Assembly (NCBI GenBank): GCA_018136815.1
Contig: CM030943.1
Coordinates: 2,139,370-2,203,369, forward strand
Reading direction: 5' to 3'
DNA from: Isochrysis galbana
Taxonomy: Eukaryota > Haptophyta > Isochrysidales > Isochrysidaceae
DNA length: 64,000 nucleotides
In this document: piece after piece, positions 30,295 to 40,622 of the stretch
Layout of the letters: every line of letters starts with the position of its first letter
Position numbering within the stretch: the stretch's first letter is position 1
The notes under the pieces: model-generated
Seen by the model: only the letters and a program-made list of their open reading frames with translations
Database searches by the model: none
Told to the model about the DNA's origin: nothing
Made by a program: the position numbers and the translations under genes

Positions 30295-30970
30295 ATGGGC
30301 GCCACCAAACGTACACCAGAATCGATAGAATCTACGCCGCGGCAGGAGAGACTCCCCGTCTTAAAAGAGAAGTGGAAGCAGATATCTCAACTATACAAAT
30401 ACAACTTCTTAACACCTCGGGACTCATACTTACACTTTAAACATATACTTCATAGACGGATCGCAACGGCCAACAGATTCGCTGGCGACCCAACCTGCCG
30501 CTTCTGTGGAAGCCCCCGAGTCGTCCACACACCTACACCTAGCGCGCTGTCGCGCGACGGAACAAATCTTCGCACACATCGAGCAACTTTTCAAAACGCG
30601 AAACACATCGCAACACGTGACGGCACAGCGGTTGTTCTGCTACCAGGTCGACAAACCGCACCCCTCCTCGGGATATCTAGGAATCTTGGCATGGAGATAC
30701 ATACTGACGGATTTTTACAACGTGCACTACGGCAACGCCGAGGCGAGATCGACGAAAGCCATCCTAAGGGCCGTATTCTCGTGGTTCCACTGGCTGGTCA
30801 AGGCGAAGGTAGGCTTCTTCCAACGCCTTAAAGCTCAGAGAGAAAGACTTGGACTTCACGCCCCGAGCAACAAACACCTGCGCCGAATGATTTCCCCGCT
30901 GTACTCAGTAGATAAAGACTTTAACCTGGAGATCTCCAACGACTTGGTGCAAGTAGCTACCGAACTAGTA
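30295..30970 (+). pseudogene. LINE ORF2 C-terminus with zinc-binding domain, frameshifted
   Basis: The first frame reads WKQISQLYKYNFLTPRDSY, then CRFCGSP. After a one-base excess in a C-run near 30515 the protein continues in another frame with ESSTHLHLARC. Together these give the reverse-transcriptase zinc-binding motif C-x2-C-x7-H-x4-C near the C-terminus of L1-like ORF2. About 130 further residues follow (for example GYLGILAWRYILTDFYNVHYGNAEAR), ending near LVQVATELVARS. The RT and endonuclease domains are absent, as in a 5'-truncated insertion. Confidence 0.8.
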
Positions 30971-31220
30971 GCCCGGTCACTCACTCATTTTAACCACTAT
31001 TTCCCACCTCCCCTGGGTGTCCAAGGATTCCTCAGAGTTCCCCCCCTACCTGCCCCGCCAACTCCCTCCCCCCTCCGAACGACCCCCTCCCGCCCCACGA
31101 AGGGCAATGGCGTCGGTGAGGGACCCCCCTCCCTTCCCCCGCGCGTGGCGGGCTATTTTGGGAGATTCAGGCGGGCAGGCGGGCGCTCACGGGAGGGAAT
31201 CAGAGTGGTGGTGTTGGGGA
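30971..31220 (+). repeat. LINE 3' untranslated region
   Basis: The block 'cactcactcattttaacc', 'cctcccctgggtgtccaagg' and the proline-like C-runs up to about 31170 recurs at 17770-17950 (plus) and at 37228-37345 (minus). It follows the ORF2 remnant without a break and so marks the 3' end of the family. No poly-A tail is evident. Confidence 0.75.
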
Positions 31221-31224
31221 GGTG

Positions 31225-31390
31225 AGGGCGGGAGGATCATGTCGACGTCACTGTCCGTGAGGGGGGCAGCCTGCGAGCGCTTCGGCTCCGGCGGCTTGGG
31301 GCGGCCCCGGTGGGGCGTCGTGACGGCGGGGGGCTGGGAGGTGGGAGCGGTCGGCGCGCGCTCCATCGCTGAAACTATAACGATAGTTTT
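31225..31390 (-). repeat. LINE 5' end with ORF1 start (minus strand)
   Basis: On the minus strand: AAACTATCGTTATAGTTTCAGCG, then ATG at about 31368 and codons for MERAPTAPTSQPPAVTT and KPPEPKRSQ. It is nearly identical over 140 bp to 63020-63170. It abuts, tail to tail, the LINE 3' end at 30971-31220, so two insertions or a rearrangement are joined here. Confidence 0.75.
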
Positions 31391-31474
31391 TTCAGATACT
31401 GACTACAAAAAGTGAGTGGAGCGTCCACAGCAGCGCCCCAACCGTCCGGCGCTCGCGGGAAATCCCCTCCTCCT

Positions 31475-31509
<35 letters not shown>

Positions 31510-31797
31510 CCACTCCCCCCTTTTCGCGCCAACGAGATGGCCGGTGGACTCCCCACGGGCCGCTTCTTCTCTCTCTCTCTCTCCACCGCCACCGCCGCCG
31601 CCGCGACCACCCGGGACACATTTCTCTAACCAGCCGCCACTTCTCTTCTTCCGCAAGGGCCCCCGCCGACCCGACTCGCCCCATCTCACCCTCGACACCC
31701 CGCCGACCACCGGGCATCCTTCCTCTTAAAAGGGTGTGATTCATACTGTGTGCGAGCGGCATCGGCCAGCCTCGCGCCGTCTGACGCTCTCAACGTG
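31391..31797 (+). other. Upstream region of RPA1
   Basis: A 30-base C-run at about 31478-31507, CT- and CCG-rich sequence and ordinary DNA just before the ATG. It must contain the RPA1 promoter or leader, but no motif is distinct. Confidence 0.4.
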
Positions 31798-34700
31798 ATG
31801 TCGCTCTCCTCGCAGTGTGTGGTCGAGATGGTGGGCGGCGGAGCGGTGGTGCGGCCGACGGTGCAGATCACCGAGGCCAAGCTCGACGCGTCGGGCAAGT
31901 GCAAGTGAGACGCCGCGAGGCTCGTGCGCCTCGCAGGCTGGAGAGAGAGAGAGGAGAGGAGAGAGAGAGAGCTGAGAACCGAAAGACGAGAGGCGAGGGA
32001 GGGAGAGAGGGGGGGGGAGGGAGAGGGAGAGGGAGAACGGGGACAGAGAGGGGCAGAAAGAGGGAGTTGTTTTTTCGGGAGAGAGGGCGAGGACACGATG
32101 CACATCAGCGAGGGCAGTGGGGCCGAAGCGGGCAACCAGGCGAGGGACGGAGGCTCGCAATGCTAGCTTCTCCTCTTGCTTCTCGCGACGCTCTCTGGAT
32201 GGAAAGGGAATGACGAGGACCTCAGCACAGAACCACGTGCGCCCTGCTCTGCGTCTGACGCGCGGGGCTCGCGCCGGTTGTAGGTGCTACATCTCAGACG
32301 GCGAGGCGTATGCACCCGCATTCTTGAACAGCACTGCTAGCCAGCTCTTTAGCAACGAGACCATCAAACAGTACTCGGTCGTGCGCCTCATGGAGTCCCT
32401 CGTGACAAGCGCCAAATCCACCAAGGTGAGCTCGCCCGCCCGTACGTGGCCTAGCCAGAGGCACTCGTCGTAGTGGCGCAACCAGTTTGTCATTGCCCTT
32501 TCACTCAGGTGGTCCTCGTAATGGCGCTCGAGCTGGTCGAGCACCGGGATGAAGTGATCGGCGAGCCAAAGCCTGTGGCGGAAGTGCTCAAAGCGCGCGA
32601 TGGCGCGGTGAGCACGCCCGACCCGCTCGGGGCCGCGCTTACGCGCGCACTGCCCGATCGCACTTGCTACATTCGCCACTTGTCACCATAATTCAACACA
32701 ACCCATGGTTGGCGACGCGGTGCGCACCTGCCCGTGCAGGTCCATCACACCGAAAACACGGGCACGCCAATGAAGGGCGCGCCGTCGCAGAACACCAACA
32801 CCACGCCCGAGTCGTCCTCGCTCCACTCGCGCACCCAGCCCAGCGCCTTTGGTAATGGCGAGGATTCGGCCGCCAAAAGCGCTAGCAATGCCCGCAACAA
32901 CATCGGCGCCGCCAGGCCGCCCTCGCCTCCGGTGCGGAATGCCCCAGCCATGCTCGAATGCAAGGGGCAGTCGGACTTCACGCCCTTGTGCGAGCTTCTC
33001 ACGTACCAGTCTAATTGCAATTGCCTCGTCCCAGGCCGCCATTGGCAAGCCAACTCCCATCAACGCGCTCAATCCTTACTCGAGCAAGTGGACTATTAAG
33101 GCCAAGGTGACGCAAAACGGCGAGCTCCGTCAGATTACGGTGTGGGCCCGCAGCTTCGCCTGTGCGTGCTCGAGCGATTGCAGTCACAGTCAGCTGGCGT
33201 TTTGTGCTGGTGACCGTGACAGTCCACCCACGTCCAGCTTGGGGCGCCGCGATACGTTTGTTGAGCAGCAAACAACACCAGCCTGCACCCGCTCCTGTCG
33301 CTGTTGGCGTGCCGTGTGACCGTACATCTTCGCCCCCTTCCCTAGTCCAAAAGCGGCGTGTCCTTTGCGGTCTGGGAGATGGTTGTCGCCGACGAGTCGG
33401 GAGAGATCAAGGTTAGCCCTTGCCAGCCCTTGCCAGCTTGTCCGCAGACGATCTACGCTTGGCGGCTCTCGCTCTCGCCGCGAGGTCAGGCACGCCCGCT
33501 CAATCTGGACGGTTCACGCTCCCCTCCTGACCCCTTTGCAACAAATTAGGTGACCGCTTGGCGCGAACAGGCGGAGCGCTTCTCGCAGATTGCGGAGGAG
33601 GGCCGTTCGTTCCTCCTCTCTCGAGGACAAATCAAGATGGCCAACAAACGGTATTCCACCACCTCCAACAGCTATGAGATCACCCTCGGGCACGATTCGG
33701 TATGAGACCACTCCCCTTGATTTTAACTCGGCACCGACGTCAAGGGTGCACGGAGTGCCCTTCAGCTGCTGCGCATGGCATCAGATGCTCGCGACGAGCG
33801 CGTGGAGCACGGGTGGATGGCGACCAAAGACGTGACGGCTACGCTCACGCCATGTCATGCGTGCGTCTCCGCAGCAAATGATCCCCTGCTCCGACAATGT
33901 GACCGCCTTTACGCCGACCTACCACTACGATTTCACCCGCATTGCGGACATTGCGAACAAGCCCGAGCACGCAACTGTTGACATAATCGGCGTCGCAACC
34001 GCCGTCGGGCCGTTGACAGAGGTCACCTCGAAGAAGGGCACCCAGCTCGTGAAGCGCGTCCTCACCGTCAGCGATGACTCCAACGCCGCTATCGAGGTGT
34101 GTCGCGCCACGGTCGAGGCAACGACCGAGATCTCGACTTGTAGCGCCGGTATCGTCCACGCGGCCGTCACGGCGCGAGAAGCAAGGGATGGCACCGAGGC
34201 CACACGCGTGGGCAGTCGGTCCGAGCGATTGCATTGCCTCGTGCAAGCAGCCTGTCACCATCAGGGCTGCACCGCCCACTTCGTGCCGAGCCATGCTGCG
34301 CCCCAACTCTGGCCACATCACGTTCTTGATGTGTAGGTGACCCTATGGGGTAAGACAGCGCAGACCTTCCCAGAGGACGCCCAGTCGCCTGTAGTTGCCT
34401 TCAAAGGCGTGCAGGTGTCTGACTGGAACACCAAGTCGCTCGGCATGGCCCGTGCCTCACGCTTACAGGTGATTGGCGTTTGCGGAGTCGAACAGTCACC
34501 CTGCGCCCATGCCCTCTTGCGTGGAGCGAGGCCGTCGCCCCGGCTCACGACCCGATGCTCATGATCCATTCGCGATGCCTAGATTGATCCGGTCGACGTG
34601 CCCGATGCCAAGCGCGTGCGTATGTGGGCAGACGAGGGCAACGCGCAAAACGCCACGACGCTCTCTGTTAATACGCGCGGCGACGCGGGCGGCGGCGGCG

Positions 34701-35780
34701 CCTCGGCAGGGGACGATCTCGCGGACCTTCAAGAAGCAGGACAAGACCTTTCAGACGGTGAGTCTATCTCACTCCTTTGCATGACAGCGGACCCCCACAG
34801 CGGACCCCGCGCCTAGCCGGACAGGTAGACCTCGCTGCTCACTTGTCGCTGCCGCTCGTCCTCAATGTCGTAGGCTCCTCGGTCTACGCGACGGTGCGTT
34901 GTTTCATCTCCAAGATTATCACCAGTAAGGGTGGCCCCGGCGGAGAGGAGCGCCCACTTTGGTTTGCGGCATGCACTAAATGCGGCAAGAAGGCTCTCGG
35001 TGAGGAGAGCTCTGGCTTCTCGTGCGAGGTGTGCGCTAGCTTGAGCAGCGTTGCGCCAGGCGGGTTGTTGGAGCTCAGTCGATGGTAAGGCAGACCTGCA
35101 ATTGATGAGACGCCCTTCTGGCCGTATGTACTCAGGCCTGTGGCTGGTCGGGCGATACCGCCTCATACCGGTACATCGTGGCATTGCGGATCGAGGATGG
35201 TTCGGCCGCCACAATCGCGACGGCCTTCCAAGAGCAGGCGCACAAGATTCTTGACAAGAGTGCCGACGAGCTCAAGGTGTGGCTGCTAGCGTGGTCGAAG
35301 GTCGCCCTCCTTGATGTTCGTATCCTTGACATCATTCGCGTCGGGCATCTCTCGCGCCGACAGCCTCGCACATCACACCGGCCTCCGCCTGTGCTCAGGC
35401 CATTAAGGATCAATCTAAGGATGCGTTTGACGCCGCCATTCAGGCGGCTGTGTGGAAGCGCTACTCCCTCCGACTACGCCTCAAGGGCGAGACCTACCAA
35501 GGGCAGCACAAGACTAAGTTGTCGGTGAGAGGCGCGCCTCGCGCTAGCTATCTCGCTTCTTGCCCTTTCTTGCACCGCCATTGCTCACCGCCTGTCGCCG
35601 ACCTGTGCACAGATTGTTGGCGCATCTCCGGTCAACTTTGTGGCCGACGGCAAGAAGCTCTTGTCGCAGATTCGCATGTACGATCTACCTGATGAAGCCG
35701 CTCCACCGCCGCGCCCGGAGCAAGCACAGACGGAGGTCCCCGATGCCGAGCCGAGCTTCGACACGATGGAGGACGCCTAG
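31798..35780 (+). CDS. RPA1: Replication protein A, 70-kDa subunit (14 exons)
   Basis: RPA1 is the large subunit of the eukaryotic single-strand DNA binding complex used in replication, repair and recombination. The reading gives about 659 residues: N-terminal OB fold (VRPTVQITEAKL, CYISDGEAYAPAFL, VVLVMALELVE), a Ser/Pro/Asn-rich linker, then DBD-A (INALNPYSSKWTIKAKV, VADESGEIKVTAW, KMANKRYSTTSNSYE). DBD-B follows (YHYDFTRIADIANKPEHATVDIIG, VTLWGKTAQTF) and DBD-C with a C4 zinc finger (CTKCGKKALG, FSCEACGW). Exons: 31798-31904, 32284-32425, 32509-32607, 32740-about 32931, 33035-33139, 33346-33411, 33550-33699, 33875-34096, 34337-34468, 34583-34757, 34874-35028, 35136-35276, 35399-35524, 35613-35780. 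All junctions keep phase; the end of exon 4 is least certain. The C-terminus carries about 30 extra acidic and proline-rich residues (ending FDTMEDA) beyond the usual end. Confidence 0.95.
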
Positions 35781-36215
35781 GTCCCTGCCGTGCTCAGTGT
35801 ATGGAGGGAGGTCTAGCTGCGAGCGCAGGGGAGTGGGCGGATTGCGCGCCCAGGGGTCCGCATAGTCTTGCTTCCTGCGGAGCGAATGAGACAGAAAGCG
35901 CCCGATGCGAATGCGCAGGGTTGCATTTGAGCAATCGCGGGCTCGACGCACTCGACGGCCTAACGAGTATCGGGGCTCGATTGCCCACGGCATGGGTCGT
36001 GTACGTGATGGCTCGGAGCAGTGGAATTGGGCCGTGATGGCTCATGATGTCTATTTTGAGGATGCAAGCGACGATCGGCCGTAGTGCGTTCGAACGCGTG
36101 CACGTGTCGTCTGTAGTGCTGTAGTGGTGCTGCGGTTGGTTTGGTTGGTTGGTTTGGTTGAGCTTGTTGGCGTGCGCGCGCGCGCGTGTGTGTACGTGTG
36201 CAGTGCAGAGGATGC
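35781..36215. other. 3' flank of RPA1, no recognised gene
   Basis: Ordinary sequence, then a TTGG(T)n and CGCG-TGTG stretch at 36130-36200. Nothing coding. Confidence 0.4.
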
Positions 36216-36350
36216 GCGTAAAAAAAACTTTCAATATTCTCGCCTCAAAAACTTTTGTTATAGTTTCAGCGATGGGGCGCGCGCCGCGCCGACCGCCGAC
36301 CGCTCCCACCTCCCAGCCCCCCGCCGTCACGCCGTCAAGACGCCCCATTG
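36216..36350 (+). repeat. Short LINE 5' end preceded by the A7-CTTCAAATATTC motif
   Basis: 'aaaaaaaactttcaatattctcgcctc' (36219-36245) resembles blocks at 37173-37200 and 39868-39895. It is followed by a damaged stem, ATGGGGCGCGCGCCG and about 80 bp of ORF1-like sequence that stops at 'cgccccattgaacccc'. The downstream 'cacttataaaagtaggttg' also occurs at about 4399. Confidence 0.55.
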
Positions 36351-36388
36351 AACCCCACTTATAAAAGTAGGTTGAGGTAATAGGCAAC

Positions 36389-36600
36389 ATAACCTCAGAT
36401 AATCAGCTAGGCTTCGTATCTAGGAGACTGATAAGCGAAGCCACCCACCTCCTCCAACTAACGAGGGCATACTTCGACGAAACGGGAGAGCCGGGCCTCC
36501 TAGCATAAGACTGGGAAAAAGCCTTCGATAGAGTCAGCTGGGAATTCTATCACCTAGTGCTTCGCATGCTCAACTTCGGACCGGACTTCCAGCCTCGCGC
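36389..36600 (+). pseudogene. LINE reverse transcriptase fragment
   Basis: Translation gives DNQLGFVSRRLISEATHLLQ, then DETGEPGLLA, a TAA stop, then DWEKAFDRVSWEF and LRMLNFGPDF. These are RT motifs of L1-type LINEs (Q-G-F-x-x-x-R-x-I, followed by D-x-E-K-A-F-D-R-V). The in-frame stop near 36507 and the lack of flanking domains show a dead fragment. Confidence 0.85.
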
Positions 36601-37227
36601 CGTAGTCGGCCGTGTGTGGCGCCGACAACTACGCTAACGTCAACCAGCCGAATGGGCTGGAATGCCCAACTTTCGAATGCGACCGGGCGCGCTGTCGGCG
36701 CTTTCTCGGTCATCCACTGAGATAGAATGCCCCATCAGGCACCATATCCAAAGATGCCGCCGTAGCAGCCACGCCAATCGCCGCCGCCGTCCGCGCTCAT
36801 CGCGCCGTAGTCGGCCGTGTAGCGTTTGATATAGATCATTTTCATCGTTGTCGCTCTGGATGGGAGCGAGCGAGACTTGAAAGGCCCGTTTAAAATGATC
36901 GAATGGGCGACCGCGCTGTCCATCAAACGGGGGCTAAAGGGGAATATTTGCGGTCCCATTTTTTATCGTTCGTAGAGAGAATAAAAGCATCATGCATCAT
37001 GGATTGTGTCTTCGGGCCCTTGGCCCTTGGGAAAATTCTCCCAAACAAAAGATCATCAAATGGCGACGAAGTGGTGTCGAATGGTGCCCTGTTGAAGTTT
37101 GGTGTCTCGCAGGAATTCGATCAAGATACGGACAAGATCGAGATCGGCAAGGTCGAGCGTCGCGGGAGGATGGCGAAAAAAAAACCCTTCAAATATTCTT
37201 ACCGCACTCGCGGCGAATGGAACCACT
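36601..37227. other. No recognised gene
   Basis: 'cgccgtagtcggccgtgt' occurs twice (36598-36615 and 36801-36820). A copy of the A9-CCCTTCAAATATTC motif lies at 37173-37200. Nothing coding is recognised. Confidence 0.4.
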
Positions 37228-37345
37228 GTAGAGGGGGTTCGCGTGGGGGGGGGAGGGGGGGTCTGGGGGGGCAGGTAAGGGGGGTCCCTGGGGAATCCTT
37301 GGACACCCGGGAGGGATGGAAAATAGTTGTTAAAAAGCGTGAGTG
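37228..37345 (-). repeat. LINE 3' end (minus strand)
   Basis: Reverse complement of the 3' block at 30975-31090, with 'cactcacgctttttaaca' and 'gggtgtccaaggattcc' on the minus strand, ending in a long C/T-rich run. Confidence 0.7.
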
Positions 37346-37818
37346 ACCGGCCTACCATATCATATGGATATGGTGGTCCGTGACACGTCCGTGAATACAT
37401 AGCACATAGCAGCATTGTGTAGATCAAAGATGACATCGTGCGTCTAGCGCTCGTGACGGCGATACAGTGACTCTAGCCAAGGACGACGTTGCCGCACTCA
37501 GGGTAGGACCGAGGTATCTACAACAAAACACGACTTATGTTTAAACAGGGGCTACGGATGAGCGGGTAGCGAGCAGATGACAAAAGAAAGTGTGGAAGCT
37601 CCAATTTTAGCGCTTCGGCAGTAAGGAGTTGAACAATAGCCAGCGCACTCGGGGGCAGTGTGAAATGGGGAGCGAGCCCCTCGCCTACGAGGAGCCAGCC
37701 CCCTTCTGCGCACGCCTGTATCCGTCTTCATCTTCTGGTGGAGAGCTCGTGCTCAACGTCATATTGGTGAAGATCACATAGAATCCAGGGGCCCCACTCA
37801 GCCACCGTCCGACCATCC
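37346..37818. other. 5' flank of the CPBP gene
   Basis: Ordinary sequence; no gene or RNA recognised. Confidence 0.35.
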
Positions 37819-38769
37819 ATGGCGCGTGAAGGGACGGCTGGAGCTCGTGCGATGGGGTGTGGCCGGATCCGCCTTGCGCCGCTGCTCAGGCTGCTGTTGG
37901 TACTGCTGGCAAAAGGTGGCGACGCCGCGCTCCACGGGCGCCTCAGGCTCGGGCCGACGCGAAACCCTGCCGCACACCCGATTCTTCTCTGTGCTGCACC
38001 CGGCGACGCTGATGTGCCGCACGCTCCGCCTCAGGCTGCACTGAGCGAGCCGCCTAGCACTGCCGCCAAGGGACCATCGTGGGACGACGTGGGAGTGGGT
38101 CTCGGGCCAATGGAGACGGCCCTCGTGGGTATCCCGCTTTTTTTCCTCATCCAGTCTATCAGCATCGGCTCTGTCAGCGCGGTGGTGCCTGAGGAGCTGG
38201 CGCCTTTATTGGGGCGCGTCATCGCATTCGGGCTGTTTGCAGCCATCCAGGCAGCCGCAGGCCTGCCCCTAAGAGAATGGGCGCTCAGGGACCAAGTAGC
38301 CGGGGCCGACTGGAAGTGGCTCGACGGGCAACTCGCTCCGATGGGTGTCTTTCTCCCCTTTGCCTTTCTCGCCTTCCTGCCAACGGCTCTCGCTCAGGCG
38401 AGTGGGGATGCCGAGCTGGTGAATGCACTATTGCCCGCTGGCGGTGCCGTTCCATCTCCTGGGCGGCTCGTGGACGTCCTCGTTGCAGCGCCCCTAACTG
38501 AAGAACTCTTCTTCCGCGCGTGGCTCATCGCCGCTGCCCAGCGTGCAGGCGCACCCCCTGCCATTACAATTGGTGCATCGGCGATCACCTTTTCGGTTTG
38601 GCATGTTGGTGGTGAGGTCGATGCATCCGGAGGCCTTCTCACCTTTGGTGTGCTTGGTGCATGGCTTGCGACCGCCTATATGAAGGGTGGTCAACGGCTT
38701 TCAACGACGGTGGGTGCCCACATGCTGTGGAATGCCGCCATGGTCGCCGTCAGGGTGTTCCGCAGCTAG
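37819..38769 (+). CDS. CPBP (CAAX protease / ABI) family intramembrane metalloprotease
   Basis: A single-exon frame of 316 codons. The family (type II CAAX prenyl endopeptidase-like, Rce1 relatives) comprises multi-pass membrane proteases with glutamate and histidine active-site residues. All three signature motifs are present: EELFFR with Glu228, Glu229 and Arg233; FSVWH with His262; and HMLWN with His301 and Asn305. About six hydrophobic segments lie between residue 100 and the end. The N-terminus has a hydrophobic stretch (LAPLLRLLLVLLAKGGDA, about residues 18-36) followed by a basic, Pro/Ala-rich segment. That order fits a signal peptide plus transit peptide for a plastid of secondary origin; this targeting is inference. 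Substrate unknown. The start is the first ATG; ATG at 37852 is an alternative. Confidence 0.88.
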   Translation: MAREGTAGARAMGCGRIRLAPLLRLLLVLLAKGGDAALHGRLRLGPTRNPAAHPILLCAAPGDADVPHAPPQAALSEPPSTAAKGPSWDDVGVGLGPMETALVGIPLFFLIQSISIGSVSAVVPEELAPLLGRVIAFGLFAAIQAAAGLPLREWALRDQVAGADWKWLDGQLAPMGVFLPFAFLAFLPTALAQASGDAELVNALLPAGGAVPSPGRLVDVLVAAPLTEELFFRAWLIAAAQRAGAPPAITIGASAITFSVWHVGGEVDASGGLLTFGVLGAWLATAYMKGGQRLSTTVGAHMLWNAAMVAVRVFRS

Positions 38770-39107
38770 CCAAGCTGGCGACACGGCAATTCCTCATATT
38801 GCAGCTCCTCATGCTCATGTTGCACTCCTCATGTCGCATCGATGACTATGCATTGTCAGTCGAGAGGGTGCCTTCATATCGTCGCACTTCGTATGACATG
38901 GCCGCTTGGCATCGAGCTTTTGGGTGGATGGAACCTCGTCTCATTGCACATTTCCTTACATTCTTGTGTGCATGACGCATGGCGGTAAAGCCGAATTGGC
39001 CTCCTGCAAACGAGCTGGGTTGGACGCAGATGACGTAAACATGACAAAAACATTCGCGATCAATGTGAAAGATGCATGTCTAGATAGAGCTTCGACTAAG
39101 GTTAAAC
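38770..39107. other. Intergenic, no recognised gene
   Basis: 3' flank of the CPBP gene. 'gcagctcctcatgctcatgttgcactcctcatgt' is an internal near-repeat. Nothing coding. Confidence 0.35.
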
Positions 39108-39296
39108 TTAGTTTACAAACTCCCTTGCGAACTGGTCAGGCTGTGGGATGCGAAGCCTGCGCGCCCACGCCTTTGGCTTCTCATCGACGGGAAGAGCCAG
39201 TTGCGCCCCCTCGGGACTGACGAGCACGAGCTCGCCTCGCGCGCACAGCCAGCACCACGCGCCGAGCAGCATGAGCCAGCACAGGCGGCCAACCAT
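39108..39296 (-). CDS. Candidate small secreted protein (62 aa)
   Basis: A minus-strand frame starts with MVGRLCWLMLLGAWCWLCARG, a typical signal peptide (positive charge, 15-residue hydrophobic core, small residues before the likely cut). It is followed by ELVLVSPEGAQLALPVDEK, PKAWARRLRIPQPDQF and AREFVN, then a stop. The mature part would be about 40 residues and basic. It is convergent with the CPBP gene. No family is known to me. The frame could also be a terminal or first exon of a longer gene, or chance. Confidence 0.35.
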   Translation of the reverse strand: MVGRLCWLMLLGAWCWLCARGELVLVSPEGAQLALPVDEKPKAWARRLRIPQPDQFAREFVN

Positions 39297-39319
39297 CGCA
39301 GCCGCAGCCACGCGGGACG

Positions 39320-40507
39320 CGTCGGCACTCCGACGGCGAGGAAGGCGAGAGAGGTCACACTGTCACACTGGTTCGGATGCGATGTTGGTACTCCTACTTT
39401 TAGAGTTTTCCTTGAGTGTACTCAGTACTGAGTGCTGGCAGCGTGGCAGCTTATTCTTTATGGGTACTCAGCTCACAGCTGGCGGGTATTCACCCGCGCG
39501 CATCCAATCGCCAGCGAGAAATGGGGAGGTGGCCCATCAGAGCCCCCCCAAATGAAGCATCTAGCATCCTCCTGCCGGACGACGAGACGACGATGGACGG
39601 TGGCGCTTGCTGCTTGCTTGTTGGACGGGGGGCGATCCCCCGTCCTCTCCCTTCACCTTCAATTGAGTCGGTCGCAGACTGCGCAGAGGCAGGAGGCAGA
39701 GATCAAGCAAGCCCAATCCCGCCTTCCCACCTTTTCTCTGCTGATGGGCCTGAGCCCGTCAGCCTCCCTGAAGGCATTATTCCTACCCGCCGCGCCTACC
39801 GCTACCGCCTACCGCCGCGGCTTTGCACGACTAAACCTATTGCCTATTGCTTTCTGTTCTCTGTTCTAAAAAAACCTTCAAATATTCTCGCCTCTCGCAT
39901 GGCCTAGTATCGTGCTATGCTACCACGCCTCCTCTCCTCTCGCCTACCCTTCAACAACCTGCGTTGCGGCGCCTCCCCTCGTGCAATACTAAGGGGTCGC
40001 TAGCTTCACCGACGACCAGAACGCGGGGTGGAGGAATCCCCTCGGCCGCGTCGAGTGTCACGGCGTCGTGGATCGCTGCTAACTCAGCGCAAAGCTCGTC
40101 AAAATGCGTCGGCAATACGGCAGAGGGCGATGAATGAGTGCTCGCGTCCGGCCGCCGCAAGGCTAGAGCAGCTTCGGCGAGATGGCGGGGCAAGATGACG
40201 GAGGAACCGCTAGCCCGGGCACGGGAGGCGGCTAACATTTGGAGCTCGCGCGTAGGGGCGCGGGCAGTTTCAGCAGACTTGGCGGCCGAGGAACAACCAA
40301 CCACGGCGATCCGGTGGATGGCTTCGGCAGTAGAATTCAGAATTCAGGGGAAGGAGGTCGTCGCCCTCGAGTTTCGGTGGGCTATGACGAATTGGGATGG
40401 CCCTTAGGGCCTGAGGGCAATGAGGAAGGTGGCAAGCCGGCGGCAGGCGCGGCTGAGGAGACGGCTTCGGAGACGATGACGGGCTGAAGCCCGTCAGCAG
40501 AGGAAGG
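39320..40507. repeat. Dispersed-repeat region with hairpins
   Basis: Contains a hairpin copy at 39740-39763 (arms GCTGATGGGC and GCCCGTCAGC), the A-run CCTTCAAATATTCTCGCC motif at 39868-39895, and at 40380-40500 an inverted copy of the repeat at 4060-4190 with its hairpin (40478-40497). A minus-strand frame at 39951-40304 (Ala-rich, HFDELCAELAAIHDAVTL) could be a worn retroelement protein, but I cannot place it. Confidence 0.5.
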
Positions 40508-40622
40508 CACCGCGACCCCAAATCACCGATAACTCAAACACGTCGCGAGAGACGGAGAGAGAGAGCGAGAGAGAGAGAGACTCCGCAGCGACGGTCGGAG
40601 CGTGTCTCCCTTGTAACTTCCC
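40508..40622 (-). repeat. Dispersed LTR-like repeat, first part (split by MITE)
   Basis: Reverse complement of about 23395-23515. Interrupted at 40622 by the element 40623-41113 and resumed at 41114. Confidence 0.75.

Noticed and set aside
34473-34784. Alternative frame in RPA1 exon 10 reading SRTFKKQDKTFQT
   Set aside because: It looks plausible but does not keep phase with the next exon; the main frame does at both sides.
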